Program-made: the position numbers and the translations under genes | The notes under the pieces: model-generated | Databases searched by the model: none | What the model was told of the DNA's origin: nothing | Seen by the model: only the letters and a program-made list of their open reading frames with translations | Source of the DNA: JAGLTZ01 sp023135015 | Lineage (GTDB): Bacteria > Blakebacterota > Blakebacteria > Blakebacterales > Blakebacteraceae | Direction of reading: 5' to 3' | NCBI GenBank assembly: GCA_030631625.1 | Contig: DAOVKT010000010.1 | Span: forward strand, 1-29,706 | Length of the DNA stretch: 29,706 bases | Shown here: positions 7,643 through 15,194 of the stretch, piece by piece | Layout: each line of letters starts with the position of its first letter | Position numbering within the stretch: position 1 is the stretch's first letter

Positions 7643-8128
7643 ATCAGGCTTTGTAATACCTGAGGCAATGCCGCTTCCTTTGACCACGCTCCAGCTGCCA
7701 ATAAATGGAGCATCCGGGTTCGCCGGGTTTGCACCCACGTAGTTGCCGATGAGAACGTTGGATTTGTTGAATCGACCGGTCAGGACCAGGGTTGTGCTGA
7801 TATCCTGCCAATCTGGCGGATCAGGTGGGACGGCAATGTCAATTTCCAGATCCAACGCGGCCTCGATGTATACTTCCAGTCCGCTGAGCGTGCCGGTGAA
7901 GGTCGAGTGTGGTGCTTCACCTTTGCCGCGGAACCTGCCGGTATCTGTTATAGATATTGTTCCCGATATATTGCTTCCACTGATTTCTATAGCAATACCG
8001 CCTGCCGGCACACCCTGTAGAGTACCGGCGTATGATCCGTCATAGTCCTCTCCTTTCCCCAGGCCTGTGCAGGTTGTCAGTATAAAAAGGGAAAGTACGG
8101 CAAGGGTGCCTATCGATGCTCGCTGCAA
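7640..8128 (-). CDS. small predicted lipoprotein, unknown function
   Basis: A 162-residue secreted protein with a hydrophobic signal segment (LAVLSLFILTTC) ending at C20. LTTC is an imperfect lipobox, so lipidation is likely but not certain. The mature part is rich in Gly, Ser, Thr and Ile (YDGSYAGTLQG, ISGTISITDTG, TFTGTLSG, LVLTGRF, GSWSVVKG). Alternating short strands are seen in small beta-barrel or lipocalin-like envelope proteins that open with 'G.Y.G.' and close with 'G.W'. No catalytic motif is visible and the family is not recognised. The start is TTG, chosen because GAGGTG lies nine bases upstream and the signal peptide begins there. A possible promoter lies about 125 bases upstream, leaving a leader that contains a hairpin related to the local repeats. 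Confidence 0.72.
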   Translation of the reverse strand: MQRASIGTLAVLSLFILTTCTGLGKGEDYDGSYAGTLQGVPAGGIAIEISGSNISGTISITDTGRFRGKGEAPHSTFTGTLSGLEVYIEAALDLEIDIAVPPDPPDWQDISTTLVLTGRFNKSNVLIGNYVGANPANPDAPFIGSWSVVKGSGIASGITKPD

Positions 8129-8180
8129 GGGTTATTCACCTCACTTTTTCTTGTTGCTGTGGACCGTCAGGTGGGTCCGT

Positions 8181-8218
8181 CAGTTACCATCCGGAGTCCG
8201 TTCTTTGGACGGAAACTG
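8181..8218. repeat. hairpin in the leader of the small lipoprotein gene, related to the intergenic repeats
   Basis: There are nested inverted repeats. CAGTT (8181-8185) pairs with AACTG (8214-8218), and TCCGT (8197-8201) pairs with ACGGA (8209-8213). The segment contains CCATCCGGAGT, also present on the minus strand of the element at 7419-7451, and GGACGGAAACT, also present at 7631-7641. It therefore looks like a worn or shortened member of the same repeat set. It lies between uvrA and the lipoprotein gene. Confidence 0.5.
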
Positions 8219-8251
8219 GCTGAATGAGACTTTAACGCACATATATCAGTG

Positions 8252-8280
8252 AAGATAGAGTACTTTTTCTATTGAGGCAA
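8252..8280 (-). promoter_or_regulatory. candidate sigma70-type promoter for the small lipoprotein gene
   Basis: On the minus strand, TTGCCT and TATCTT are separated by 17 bases. Each hexamer matches four of six consensus positions. The site follows the uvrA stop and precedes the lipoprotein start by about 125 bases. It is a pattern match only, in an otherwise AT-richer gap. Confidence 0.35.
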
Positions 8281-8304
8281 CAGGGCCGCAAAGATAGGCA
8301 GATT

Positions 8305-11109
8305 TCAGAGGATCGCTTTGAGGAACTGCCCCGTAAAGGATCCCCTGACCCCCGCGATTTCTTCAGGTGTGCCATCGGCCACGATTGTGCCTCCCTCATC
8401 GCCACCTTCGGGCCCCAGGTCAACGATGTAGTCGGCAACCTTGATGACGTCCAGGTTGTGCTCTATCACCACAACCGTATTACCCCTGTCCACCAGAGCA
8501 TTCAGAACGTTCAGCAGCATCTGGATATCTGCGAAGTGGAGACCGGTAGTGGGCTCATCCAGGATGTAGAGGGTGTCACCTGTGGAGACCTTCGCCAGCT
8601 CTCTCGAAAGCTTCACCCTCTGGGCTTCGCCTCCCGAGAGGGTGGGCGCCTGCTGACCCAGGTGGATGTAGCCCAGCCCGACATCTGAGAGGGTCTGGAG
8701 GATGCGCGAGATACGCGGGTGGGCCCCGAAGAACTCGAGTGCCTCGTTGACGGTCATATCCAGCACGTCCGCGATAGACTTCCCCCTGTAGCGCACCTCG
8801 AGCGTCTCCCGGTTGTAGCGCAGGCCCCGGCACTGCTGGCAGGTGACGTAGAGGTCGGGGAGGAAGTGCATCTCTATCTTCTTTATCCCATCCCCCTGGC
8901 ACCCCTCACAGCGCCCCCCTTTGACGTTGAACGAGAACCTTCCCTTGCCGTAGCCGCGGAGCTCGGCTTCAGGCAGTAAGGCAAAGAGCTCCCGGATGGG
9001 AGCGAAGAGCCCGGTGTAGGTGGCGGGATTGCTGCGCGGGGTACGTCCGATAGGGCTCTGATCTATATCAATCACCTTGTCCAGGTGTTCGATCCCCTCA
9101 ACACCCGCATGCGGGAGAGGGAACATCCTCGCACCCTGCAGCTCGCGGGCAAGGACCGGCCACAGGGTCTCTGTCACCAGGGTGCTTTTACCCGAACCGG
9201 AGACACCGGTCACACAGATGAAACGGCCCAGGGGAAAGGATACATCGATATTCTTGAGGTTGTTTCCCCTGGCTCCCTTGACCGTCACACGCCTGCCGTT
9301 GCCCTCCCGGCGCTCCCCGGGCATCGGGATCGACAGTTCCCCCGCCAGGTAGCGGCCGGTAAGGCTCTTCTTGACACGCCGGACCTGGGCCGGTGAACCG
9401 GCGGCCACGACCTCCCCGCCGTTTCGGCCGGCACGGGGACCAAGGTCTACGATGTAATCAGCCCGCTCGATGGTCTCACGGTCGTGTTCGACCACGATCA
9501 CCGTGTTCCCCAGATCACGCAGCTGCTCCAGGGTTTCCAGCAGGCGAATGTTATCCCTCTGGTGAAGCCCGATGGAGGGCTCGTCCAGAATGTAGAGCAC
9601 GCCCACCAGCTGAGAGCCGATCTGGGTGGCCAGCCTTATCCTTTGAGCTTCACCTCCTGCAAGGGTCCCCGCCTGGCGGTCGAGCGTAAGGTAGTCGAGT
9701 CCAACATTGACCAGGAAGCGGAGACGCTCCCGCACCTCCTTGAGGATAGGTTTCGCTATCTCCCTGTCCCTCTCTTCCAGCTCCAGGTCCTCGAAGAATC
9801 CCAGCGCCTTCCCGATCGAGAGCCGGCTTACCTCATGTATCCCACGGCCATTCACCGTAACCGCCTGGCTCTCCGGGCGCAGCCGTCCGCCACTGCAGGC
9901 CGGGCAGTCAACCTGGTTCATCCACTGTTCGAGGTGTTCGCGGACCCGGTGGCTCCTGGTCTGCCGGTAGAGCCGGTCAAGCTCGTTGATAACCCCACGC
10001 CACTTGCCTTCGTAGCTCCACGACCCCTTCCCCCCTTTCCATACGAACTGTATCGGCCGGTCGGACCCGTGTAGGACCAGATGGCTATGCTTCTCAGTGA
10101 GTTCCTGCCACGGTTTAGTAACCGGGATCCGCAGGGCGCGTGCCGACTGCAACAGGTGTACCTGCCGCCACGATTCTGCGGACCCGAATGCTGCCACTGC
10201 GCTCTCATCCAGACTCTTTGAAGGATCCGGGATGATCAGTTCCGGGTCGAAATAGAATTTCGTTCCCAACCCGTCGCATTCGGGGCAGGCACCATAGGGG
10301 CTGTTGAAGGAGAAGCTCCGCGGCTCGAGTTCCTGGAAAGAGAGGCCGCAGTGGTGGCAGGAGAAATGCTCCGAGAAGAGCTCCTCGTTGCCGTCGGCCC
10401 GGACCACGGTGACGATTCCCTCGGCCAGGCCCAGAGCGGTCTCTATCGAATCGGCTATCCGCCCCCTCCCCTCCTTCTTCACTACCGCCCGGTCCACAAC
10501 TACCTCGATCGTATGCTTCTTCCGCTTGTCAAGCCTCCGTTCGGGATCGATCTCGGATATCTCGCCGTCGACCCTGACCCTGACGTAACCCTCACGCTGC
10601 ACCCGACGGAACACCTCCTGGTACTCGCCCTTGCGGCCCCGTACCATGGGCGCAAGGATCTGCATCCTCTCCCCCTCCGGATAAGACATCACCGAATCTA
10701 TGATCTGCTGGGAAGACTGCGCCTGGATGGGCTTCCCGCAATTGTGGCAATGAACCTTCCCGGTGCGGGCATAGAGAAGCCTCAGGTAGTCGTGGATCTC
10801 TGTAACCGTCCCCACCGTTGAACGGGGATTGCGGCCGGCGGAACGTTGCTCGATCGATATAGCGGGAGAGAGACCTTCGATAGCATCCACATCGGGCTTC
10901 TCCATGAGATCGAGGAACTGACGGGCGTATGCCGAGAGGCTCTCGACATATCGACGCTGGCCCTCGGCATAGATAGTGTCGAACGCCAGTGATGACTTCC
11001 CGGATCCGGAGAGCCCCGAGATCACAACCAGGCGGTTGCGCGGTATCGTTACATCGATGCCCTTCAAGTTGTGCTCGCGGGCACCCCTTATTATCAGCTC
11101 GTCAGGCAA
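8305..11109 (-). CDS. uvrA: excinuclease ABC subunit UvrA
   Basis: This is the damage-recognition ATPase of nucleotide excision repair, a cytoplasmic dimer that loads UvrB onto lesions. At 934 residues it is full length. The first ATP-binding half has Walker A GLSGSGKS (32-39), the conserved RRYVESLSAYARQFL, and a zinc site starting CHNCG. An insertion ends at SFNSPYGACPECDG. The first signature, LAGGEAQRIRLATQIGS, and Walker B, LYILDEPSIGLHQRD, follow. The second half has GVSGSGKST, the zinc module CEGC...CQQC (about 735-765), the signature LSGGEAQRVKLSREL, and YILDEPTTGLHFADI. The start is TTG with AGGT about 13 bases upstream; the sequence PDELIIRGAREHNLK fits the normal N-terminus. It follows a strong terminator, so it probably has its own promoter, though none is clear in the short gap. 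It lies in a group with mpg and ligA. Confidence 0.98.
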   Translation of the reverse strand: MPDELIIRGAREHNLKGIDVTIPRNRLVVISGLSGSGKSSLAFDTIYAEGQRRYVESLSAYARQFLDLMEKPDVDAIEGLSPAISIEQRSAGRNPRSTVGTVTEIHDYLRLLYARTGKVHCHNCGKPIQAQSSQQIIDSVMSYPEGERMQILAPMVRGRKGEYQEVFRRVQREGYVRVRVDGEISEIDPERRLDKRKKHTIEVVVDRAVVKKEGRGRIADSIETALGLAEGIVTVVRADGNEELFSEHFSCHHCGLSFQELEPRSFSFNSPYGACPECDGLGTKFYFDPELIIPDPSKSLDESAVAAFGSAESWRQVHLLQSARALRIPVTKPWQELTEKHSHLVLHGSDRPIQFVWKGGKGSWSYEGKWRGVINELDRLYRQTRSHRVREHLEQWMNQVDCPACSGGRLRPESQAVTVNGRGIHEVSRLSIGKALGFFEDLELEERDREIAKPILKEVRERLRFLVNVGLDYLTLDRQAGTLAGGEAQRIRLATQIGSQLVGVLYILDEPSIGLHQRDNIRLLETLEQLRDLGNTVIVVEHDRETIERADYIVDLGPRAGRNGGEVVAAGSPAQVRRVKKSLTGRYLAGELSIPMPGERREGNGRRVTVKGARGNNLKNIDVSFPLGRFICVTGVSGSGKSTLVTETLWPVLARELQGARMFPLPHAGVEGIEHLDKVIDIDQSPIGRTPRSNPATYTGLFAPIRELFALLPEAELRGYGKGRFSFNVKGGRCEGCQGDGIKKIEMHFLPDLYVTCQQCRGLRYNRETLEVRYRGKSIADVLDMTVNEALEFFGAHPRISRILQTLSDVGLGYIHLGQQAPTLSGGEAQRVKLSRELAKVSTGDTLYILDEPTTGLHFADIQMLLNVLNALVDRGNTVVVIEHNLDVIKVADYIVDLGPEGGDEGGTIVADGTPEEIAGVRGSFTGQFLKAIL

Positions 11110-11132
11110 ATTAATTATTAGACCTTTAAACG

Positions 11133-11165
11133 AAAGCCCGGCGGGCAGTGTGCCCGGCGGGCTTT
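11133..11165 (-). terminator. strong intrinsic terminator after the duplicated-domain lipoprotein gene
   Basis: AAAGCCCGGCGGGCA and TGCCCGGCGGGCTTT form a 15-base stem with a single internal mismatch around a GTG loop. On the minus strand it is followed by TTTCGTTT. It lies 58 bases past the lipoprotein stop and just before uvrA. Being nearly symmetrical, it could also stop plus-strand transcription. Confidence 0.8.
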
Positions 11166-11222
11166 CTCAATCCGTTTTCCATCCGCCCGGTCAGGACGGC
11201 GATCTATCCTGGTAGCTGCCTC

Positions 11223-12140
11223 CTAAGGCCAGACGATAGTAGAGAAATTCGTGTTGAAGGTGAAGTTGGAGATCAGCGAATCGGCGACCGGCACGACAAT
11301 ACCTGTGCCGATAGTGTCACTGTAGGTACCGGTTGTCGCCGTTACCGACCACGCGAAGTCACCGGAGGCGTTGTACGTGCCGCTGTCATCCATATCGATA
11401 TAGAAGTCGATCTGGAACTGCTGTCCGGTTCCGTCGTTGTTCAGTCCCCCGATGTTGGGCAGTTTTACCTGGAAGTCGGCTGTGCCGACCATGGAATCCC
11501 TCCAGTAGCCCAACGTTCTCCCGCTCGTCGGCTCCACGACCTGTAGCTCCAGGATGTGACCGATGGCCGTGTCCATGGCCGTGAAGTTCATCCAGAAGTG
11601 GGCCGGAGGCCGGACCCAGGTAGGCTGGTTGACATCCAGGAACCAGGCGTAGTCGGGCTCGGAGTAGAAGTAGGCGCCCAGCGTGTCCCCGGCGGCATCC
11701 GGGTGGGTAAAGGTCACCGTAGCTGTGCCTGTCGCCGCAATGGGGATCCTGTAGGAGTGGTCGGCCAAGAGACTCGGGGAAGACGGGTCGATCCAACCGT
11801 TCCCGTTGTTATCACACCAGAAGTCGAGCCTGTGTACTCCCTCGGGCACTGCAAGCGGCATTGTGAATGTGAACGGGGTCTGGTCCAGCGAGTCAATGCG
11901 CGCCACTGCCCGCAGCTCGTCGTAGACCGAGACGACATCTGGATCGTATCTGGAGACGACCCGGAAGGCAATCATCTGACCCAGGTGAGAGTCCATGTTC
12001 TGCAGCGTCACTACCAGGTCACGCCAGTTCTCTGCGGGAGGTCGTGTAGTGCCGCCGTCATCGTCGCTCTCGCATCCGTAGACCACCAGGACGCTGACAG
12101 CGAGCATCAGGGTCAGGAGGTTTCTGGCCAGTTTTTTCAT
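11223..12140 (-). CDS. predicted lipoprotein with two tandem copies of an unrecognised beta domain
   Basis: A 305-residue lipoprotein. The signal peptide MKKLARNLLTLMLAVSVLVV ends in YGC, with C23 as the lipidated residue, followed by an acidic, flexible ESDDDGG linker. The mature part is an internal duplication. NMDSHLGQMIAFRVV (near residue 50) aligns with AMDTAIGHILELQVV (near 185). RLDFWCDNNGNGWIDPSS aligns with QIDFYIDMDDSGTYNASG. Both copies end in a short strand before a proline-rich or Thr-rich link. The Asp/Asn-rich DNNGNGWID and DMDDSGTYN loops resemble calcium-binding loops, but that is only a resemblance. The start is the ATG preceded by GGAGG at nine bases. A good promoter and a strong terminator flank it, so it appears to be a single-gene unit. 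The family and function are unknown. Confidence 0.75.
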   Translation of the reverse strand: MKKLARNLLTLMLAVSVLVVYGCESDDDGGTTRPPAENWRDLVVTLQNMDSHLGQMIAFRVVSRYDPDVVSVYDELRAVARIDSLDQTPFTFTMPLAVPEGVHRLDFWCDNNGNGWIDPSSPSLLADHSYRIPIAATGTATVTFTHPDAAGDTLGAYFYSEPDYAWFLDVNQPTWVRPPAHFWMNFTAMDTAIGHILELQVVEPTSGRTLGYWRDSMVGTADFQVKLPNIGGLNNDGTGQQFQIDFYIDMDDSGTYNASGDFAWSVTATTGTYSDTIGTGIVVPVADSLISNFTFNTNFSTIVWP

Positions 12141-12211
12141 TCGCGATCCCCTCCAGGACATCAGGGTTATGAAGAGCCGGGCTTCCTCATCTTAGAGGAA
12201 ATACAGGTGCT

Positions 12212-12241
12212 ATACTATCTCAATTACACGGCTTTTTTCAA
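12212..12241 (-). promoter_or_regulatory. promoter of the duplicated-domain lipoprotein gene
   Basis: On the minus strand, TTGAAA and TAGTAT are separated by 18 bases. This predicts a leader of about 65 bases. The leader can form a perfect six-base stem, TTCCTC with GAGGAA (12183-12200), about 40 bases before the start codon. The site lies in the AT-rich gap between mpg and the lipoprotein gene. Confidence 0.5.
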
Positions 12242-12326
12242 CATTATTTCAAACGTTACTGGGAATTGTAGAGAGAAAGCGGTGGTCTTACCAGTAAAAT
12301 CCGGAGATCGTGCCTATAACGTATAT

Positions 12327-12977
12327 TCACGACCGCCGACGATCGAGCTGGGTGGAGCCGCTGCGGCGGGAGAGACAGGGGCTGTCGGGCACGATAAAGC
12401 GGGCCGGCAGTTCCGCACCCCGGCGGATGCCGACCCTGGGTGTAATTTCCACTTTCGCGTCAGGGAGTGGACCTTCCCCCTCCGAGAGCCAGATTTCAGG
12501 ACCGCGGAGGTCGGCACCGTTGAGAGCCAGATCGATCGCCAGGGCCTGCGTCAGCTTCCCCGGCCCGCTGCAAATGGCGCCCAATCTGGGGCGGCCCTTC
12601 CGGTCGAAGGCAGCCGCTCCCCGCCTCTCTGCCATTTCCTCTATGCCCCTCTTCGGCTCGATCGCACGTATCAGCACCGCACCCGCCGTTCCCACGGGCG
12701 CGCACACAATATTGAGGCAGCAGTGCATCCCATAGGTGAAGTAGACGTAGGCGAGCCCGGGAGGACCGTACATAATCTCGGAGCGGGGAGTACGCCTGTA
12801 TGCATGACTGGCGGGATCCTCGTGGCCGAAATACGCCTCCACTTCGACTATCCGCCCCCCTGCGATCCTGGGACCGGGAAGCAGCCGCCACAGATCTCTG
12901 CCCAGCAGATCGCGGGCCACCACCTCTGTGGAGCGCCGGTAGAAGGAATGCGGCAGCGGTCGTTGTGCTGTACTCAC
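12327..12977 (-). CDS. mpg: 3-methyladenine DNA glycosylase (AAG/MPG family)
   Basis: This is a monofunctional base-excision glycosylase that removes alkylated and deaminated purines such as 3-methyladenine and hypoxanthine. At 216 residues it is of normal size for bacterial members. The active-site block is VEVEAYFGHEDPASHAY (44-60). By alignment from memory with human AAG, E47 corresponds to the catalytic E125, Y49 to the intercalating-region Y127, and H58 to H136. Further family motifs are MYGPPGLAYVYFTYGMHCCLN, GAVLIRAIEP and CSGPGKLTQALAI. The GTG start overlaps the ligA stop as GTGA, so the two are translationally coupled. This fits a shared repair role, since base excision needs a ligase to seal the gap. 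Confidence 0.95.
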   Translation of the reverse strand: MSTAQRPLPHSFYRRSTEVVARDLLGRDLWRLLPGPRIAGGRIVEVEAYFGHEDPASHAYRRTPRSEIMYGPPGLAYVYFTYGMHCCLNIVCAPVGTAGAVLIRAIEPKRGIEEMAERRGAAAFDRKGRPRLGAICSGPGKLTQALAIDLALNGADLRGPEIWLSEGEGPLPDAKVEITPRVGIRRGAELPARFIVPDSPCLSRRSGSTQLDRRRS

Positions 12978-15103
12978 CCTCGACCGATCAGCTTCAGGAA
13001 CTGCCCTTCATCCAAGATCTCTACCCCCAGTTCCTTCGCCCTCTCCAGCTTGCTTCCCGCCCCGGGGCCCGCCACCACATAATCGGTCTTTCCGCCAACC
13101 GAGCCTGTTGCGCGCCCTCCGAGTGATTCCAAGATCCGTTTCGCCTCAGCGCGCCCCAAACTCTCCAGTTCACCCGTAAAGACAAATGTCACACCGGAAA
13201 GATCGACCGATGCACCATCAGTATCTACAGCTCCTTCGGGCGGCCACACCGGAGTAATTCCGTTGGCCAGCAACCGCTTTATCAGCTTCCTGTTCTCCGC
13301 CCGGCTGAAGAAGGCGACCACCTGAGAGGCAACTTCGGGTCCGACCTCATGCACCTCTTCCAGCAGCTGGTGATCCGCCTTCATCAGGGCGCTGAGATCT
13401 CCGAATTCCCGTGCCAGTACCCTTGCCACATGAGTGCCCACATGCCGTATACCCAGCGCTGTAAGAAAGCGGTCGAGGGAAGCACGTTTGGTTCGCTCTA
13501 ACGCCTCGACCAGATTCTGCGCCGATATCTCCGCCATCCGGTCCAGCGCAGCCAGCTGGGACACGGTCAATTCGTAGAGATCAGCAGGATCGGTTACCAG
13601 TCCCTTTTCGACCAGCTGGTCCACCAGCTTCTCTCCCAACCCATCTATATCCATTGCGTCACGGGAGCCCCAGTGGAAAAGGCGCTCTTTAATCTGGGCT
13701 GGGCAGGATAGATTCACGCAGCGTATGACCACCTCCCCCTCGGGCTGAACGACCACAGAGCCGCACACAGGGCACCTGGATGGAAACTCGAACTCCTTTA
13801 TACGCGCCGGGCGCCTCTTCTTGAGAACCCTCACCACTTCCGGGATCACCTCACCTGCCCGCTGCACCACGACGGTATCACCTATCCGGACGTCCTTGTT
13901 CCGCAGTTCGTTAATATTGTGCAGGGTTGCCCGACTCACGGTCACTCCCCCCACCTCGACCGGTTCCAGGTCAGCAGTCGGGGTGAGAGCTCCGGTACGG
14001 CCGACGGAGACGATAATATCATTTACCATGGTAGTGGCCTGCCGCGCGGGAAACTTGTAGGCGATCGCCCAGCGGGGCGAGCGGCTGACCTGGCCCAGTG
14101 ACGCCCGAAGTTCCAGGTCATCGACCTTTACCACTACACCATCAGCCTCGTAAGGCCTGGTATCACGTTCCTGGACCAGCTCCTCGTAGAATGCCTGAAC
14201 CTCATCGAGGCGGTCGGCAATCAGGCAGCGGTCTGGGGTGCGGAAACCCCACCCTGCCAGAGCTTCAAGCACCTCGCTGTGACGGCTGAAGGGCCTGCCC
14301 GTCAGCCCCTCCACACGCCCGACACCATGAGCATAGAAGAGGAGCGGGCGGGCGGCGGTGACCCTGGGGTCAAGCTGGCGAAGCGAGCCGGCAGCGGCGT
14401 TACGGGGGTTGGCAAACTCAGGCTCCCCAGCCTCACTGCGCCGGCGGTTCAGAACAGCAAAGTCGTCACGGAGCATCAGGACCTCCCCCCTGACTTCCAG
14501 GATAGAGGGAACAGACCTTGCATTGTCTGAAACCTGGCCCAGGCTGAGTGGGACATTCCTTATCGTCCTGACATTGCCCGTGATATCTTCGCCCGTCTCC
14601 CCGTCCCCCCTGGTTGCGCCGACCTGCAGCAACCCACCTTCGTATACCAGCTCGATGGCGGCCCCGTCGAATTTCGGCTCCGCGACATAGCTCACTCTAT
14701 CGAGAGTCGGGTCAGTCTCGTCCTCACCGGGCCCTGCAAAACCCAGACCCCGGTAGACCCGGCCCTGCCACTCCTTTACCTCATCCAGGTCGAAGGCATT
14801 AGCCAGACTGAGCATCGCAATGGCATGCCGGTAGGTGGCAAACTCATCAGCCGGTTCCGCACCCACGCGTTGTGTAGGGCTGTCCTGGGTCACCAGATCC
14901 GGCCAGGCATCCTCGAACTCCTGCAGACGTCGGAACAGCACGTCGTATTCAGAGTCGAGTATCTGGGGATCGTTCAGCACATAGTAGCGGTAGTTGTGGT
15001 GGCGGATCTGCTCTCGCAACCGATCTATCTGCTCGGACGCCTGCCGCTTATTCAATGTGCCCCTATCTCCGTTCTGTTCTGTGCGATCTTCGGAGAAGGT
15101 CAT
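12974..15103 (-). CDS. ligA: NAD-dependent DNA ligase LigA
   Basis: This NAD-dependent ligase joins nicks in replication and repair. At 709 residues it is full length. Domain order: the Ia domain that grips NAD's nicotinamide (HNYRYYVLNDPQILDSEYD, about 35-53); the adenylation domain with the catalytic lysine K144 in AEPKFDGAAIEL; the OB fold; a Cys4 zinc finger (CPVCG near 444 and CVNLSC near 463); helix-hairpin-helix repeats (DAMDIDGLGEKL onward); and a C-terminal BRCT domain (from about 625, FVFTGELESLGRAEAKRILESLGG). The ATG has no obvious ribosome site. A TTG at codon 17, just before NKRQASEQ, is closer to the usual start of the family and may be the real one. It overlaps mpg downstream. 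Confidence 0.97.
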   Translation of the reverse strand: MTFSEDRTEQNGDRGTLNKRQASEQIDRLREQIRHHNYRYYVLNDPQILDSEYDVLFRRLQEFEDAWPDLVTQDSPTQRVGAEPADEFATYRHAIAMLSLANAFDLDEVKEWQGRVYRGLGFAGPGEDETDPTLDRVSYVAEPKFDGAAIELVYEGGLLQVGATRGDGETGEDITGNVRTIRNVPLSLGQVSDNARSVPSILEVRGEVLMLRDDFAVLNRRRSEAGEPEFANPRNAAAGSLRQLDPRVTAARPLLFYAHGVGRVEGLTGRPFSRHSEVLEALAGWGFRTPDRCLIADRLDEVQAFYEELVQERDTRPYEADGVVVKVDDLELRASLGQVSRSPRWAIAYKFPARQATTMVNDIIVSVGRTGALTPTADLEPVEVGGVTVSRATLHNINELRNKDVRIGDTVVVQRAGEVIPEVVRVLKKRRPARIKEFEFPSRCPVCGSVVVQPEGEVVIRCVNLSCPAQIKERLFHWGSRDAMDIDGLGEKLVDQLVEKGLVTDPADLYELTVSQLAALDRMAEISAQNLVEALERTKRASLDRFLTALGIRHVGTHVARVLAREFGDLSALMKADHQLLEEVHEVGPEVASQVVAFFSRAENRKLIKRLLANGITPVWPPEGAVDTDGASVDLSGVTFVFTGELESLGRAEAKRILESLGGRATGSVGGKTDYVVAGPGAGSKLERAKELGVEILDEGQFLKLIGRG

Positions 15104-15142
15104 GTCGGCGTGAATAAATATGGTTTCAGATCAGAATTGGTC

Positions 15143-15193
15143 CCCGTCCGGAAACCTCTACAGTGCCCATCCGGTGTTTCCGGATAGACACAT
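15143..15193. repeat. palindromic element between the ChaN-like gene and ligA
   Basis: TCCGGAAAC (15147-15155) pairs perfectly with GTTTCCGGA (15176-15184). Inside, AGTGCCCATCCGG (15162-15174) pairs in part with CCGGATAGACACA. On the minus strand the 35 bases from ATCCGG through GAGGTTTC match the element at 7419-7460 with about five differences. It begins within a few bases of the ChaN-like stop codon, and the rest reaches toward the ligA start. Confidence 0.7.
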
Positions 15194-15194
15194 A

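Noticed and set aside
11556..13082. A 508-codon open frame on the plus strand across the lipoprotein and mpg genes
   Set aside because: It lies opposite well-supported genes, has no family motifs and has an Arg/Gly/Val-biased composition typical of antisense frames in GC-rich DNA.
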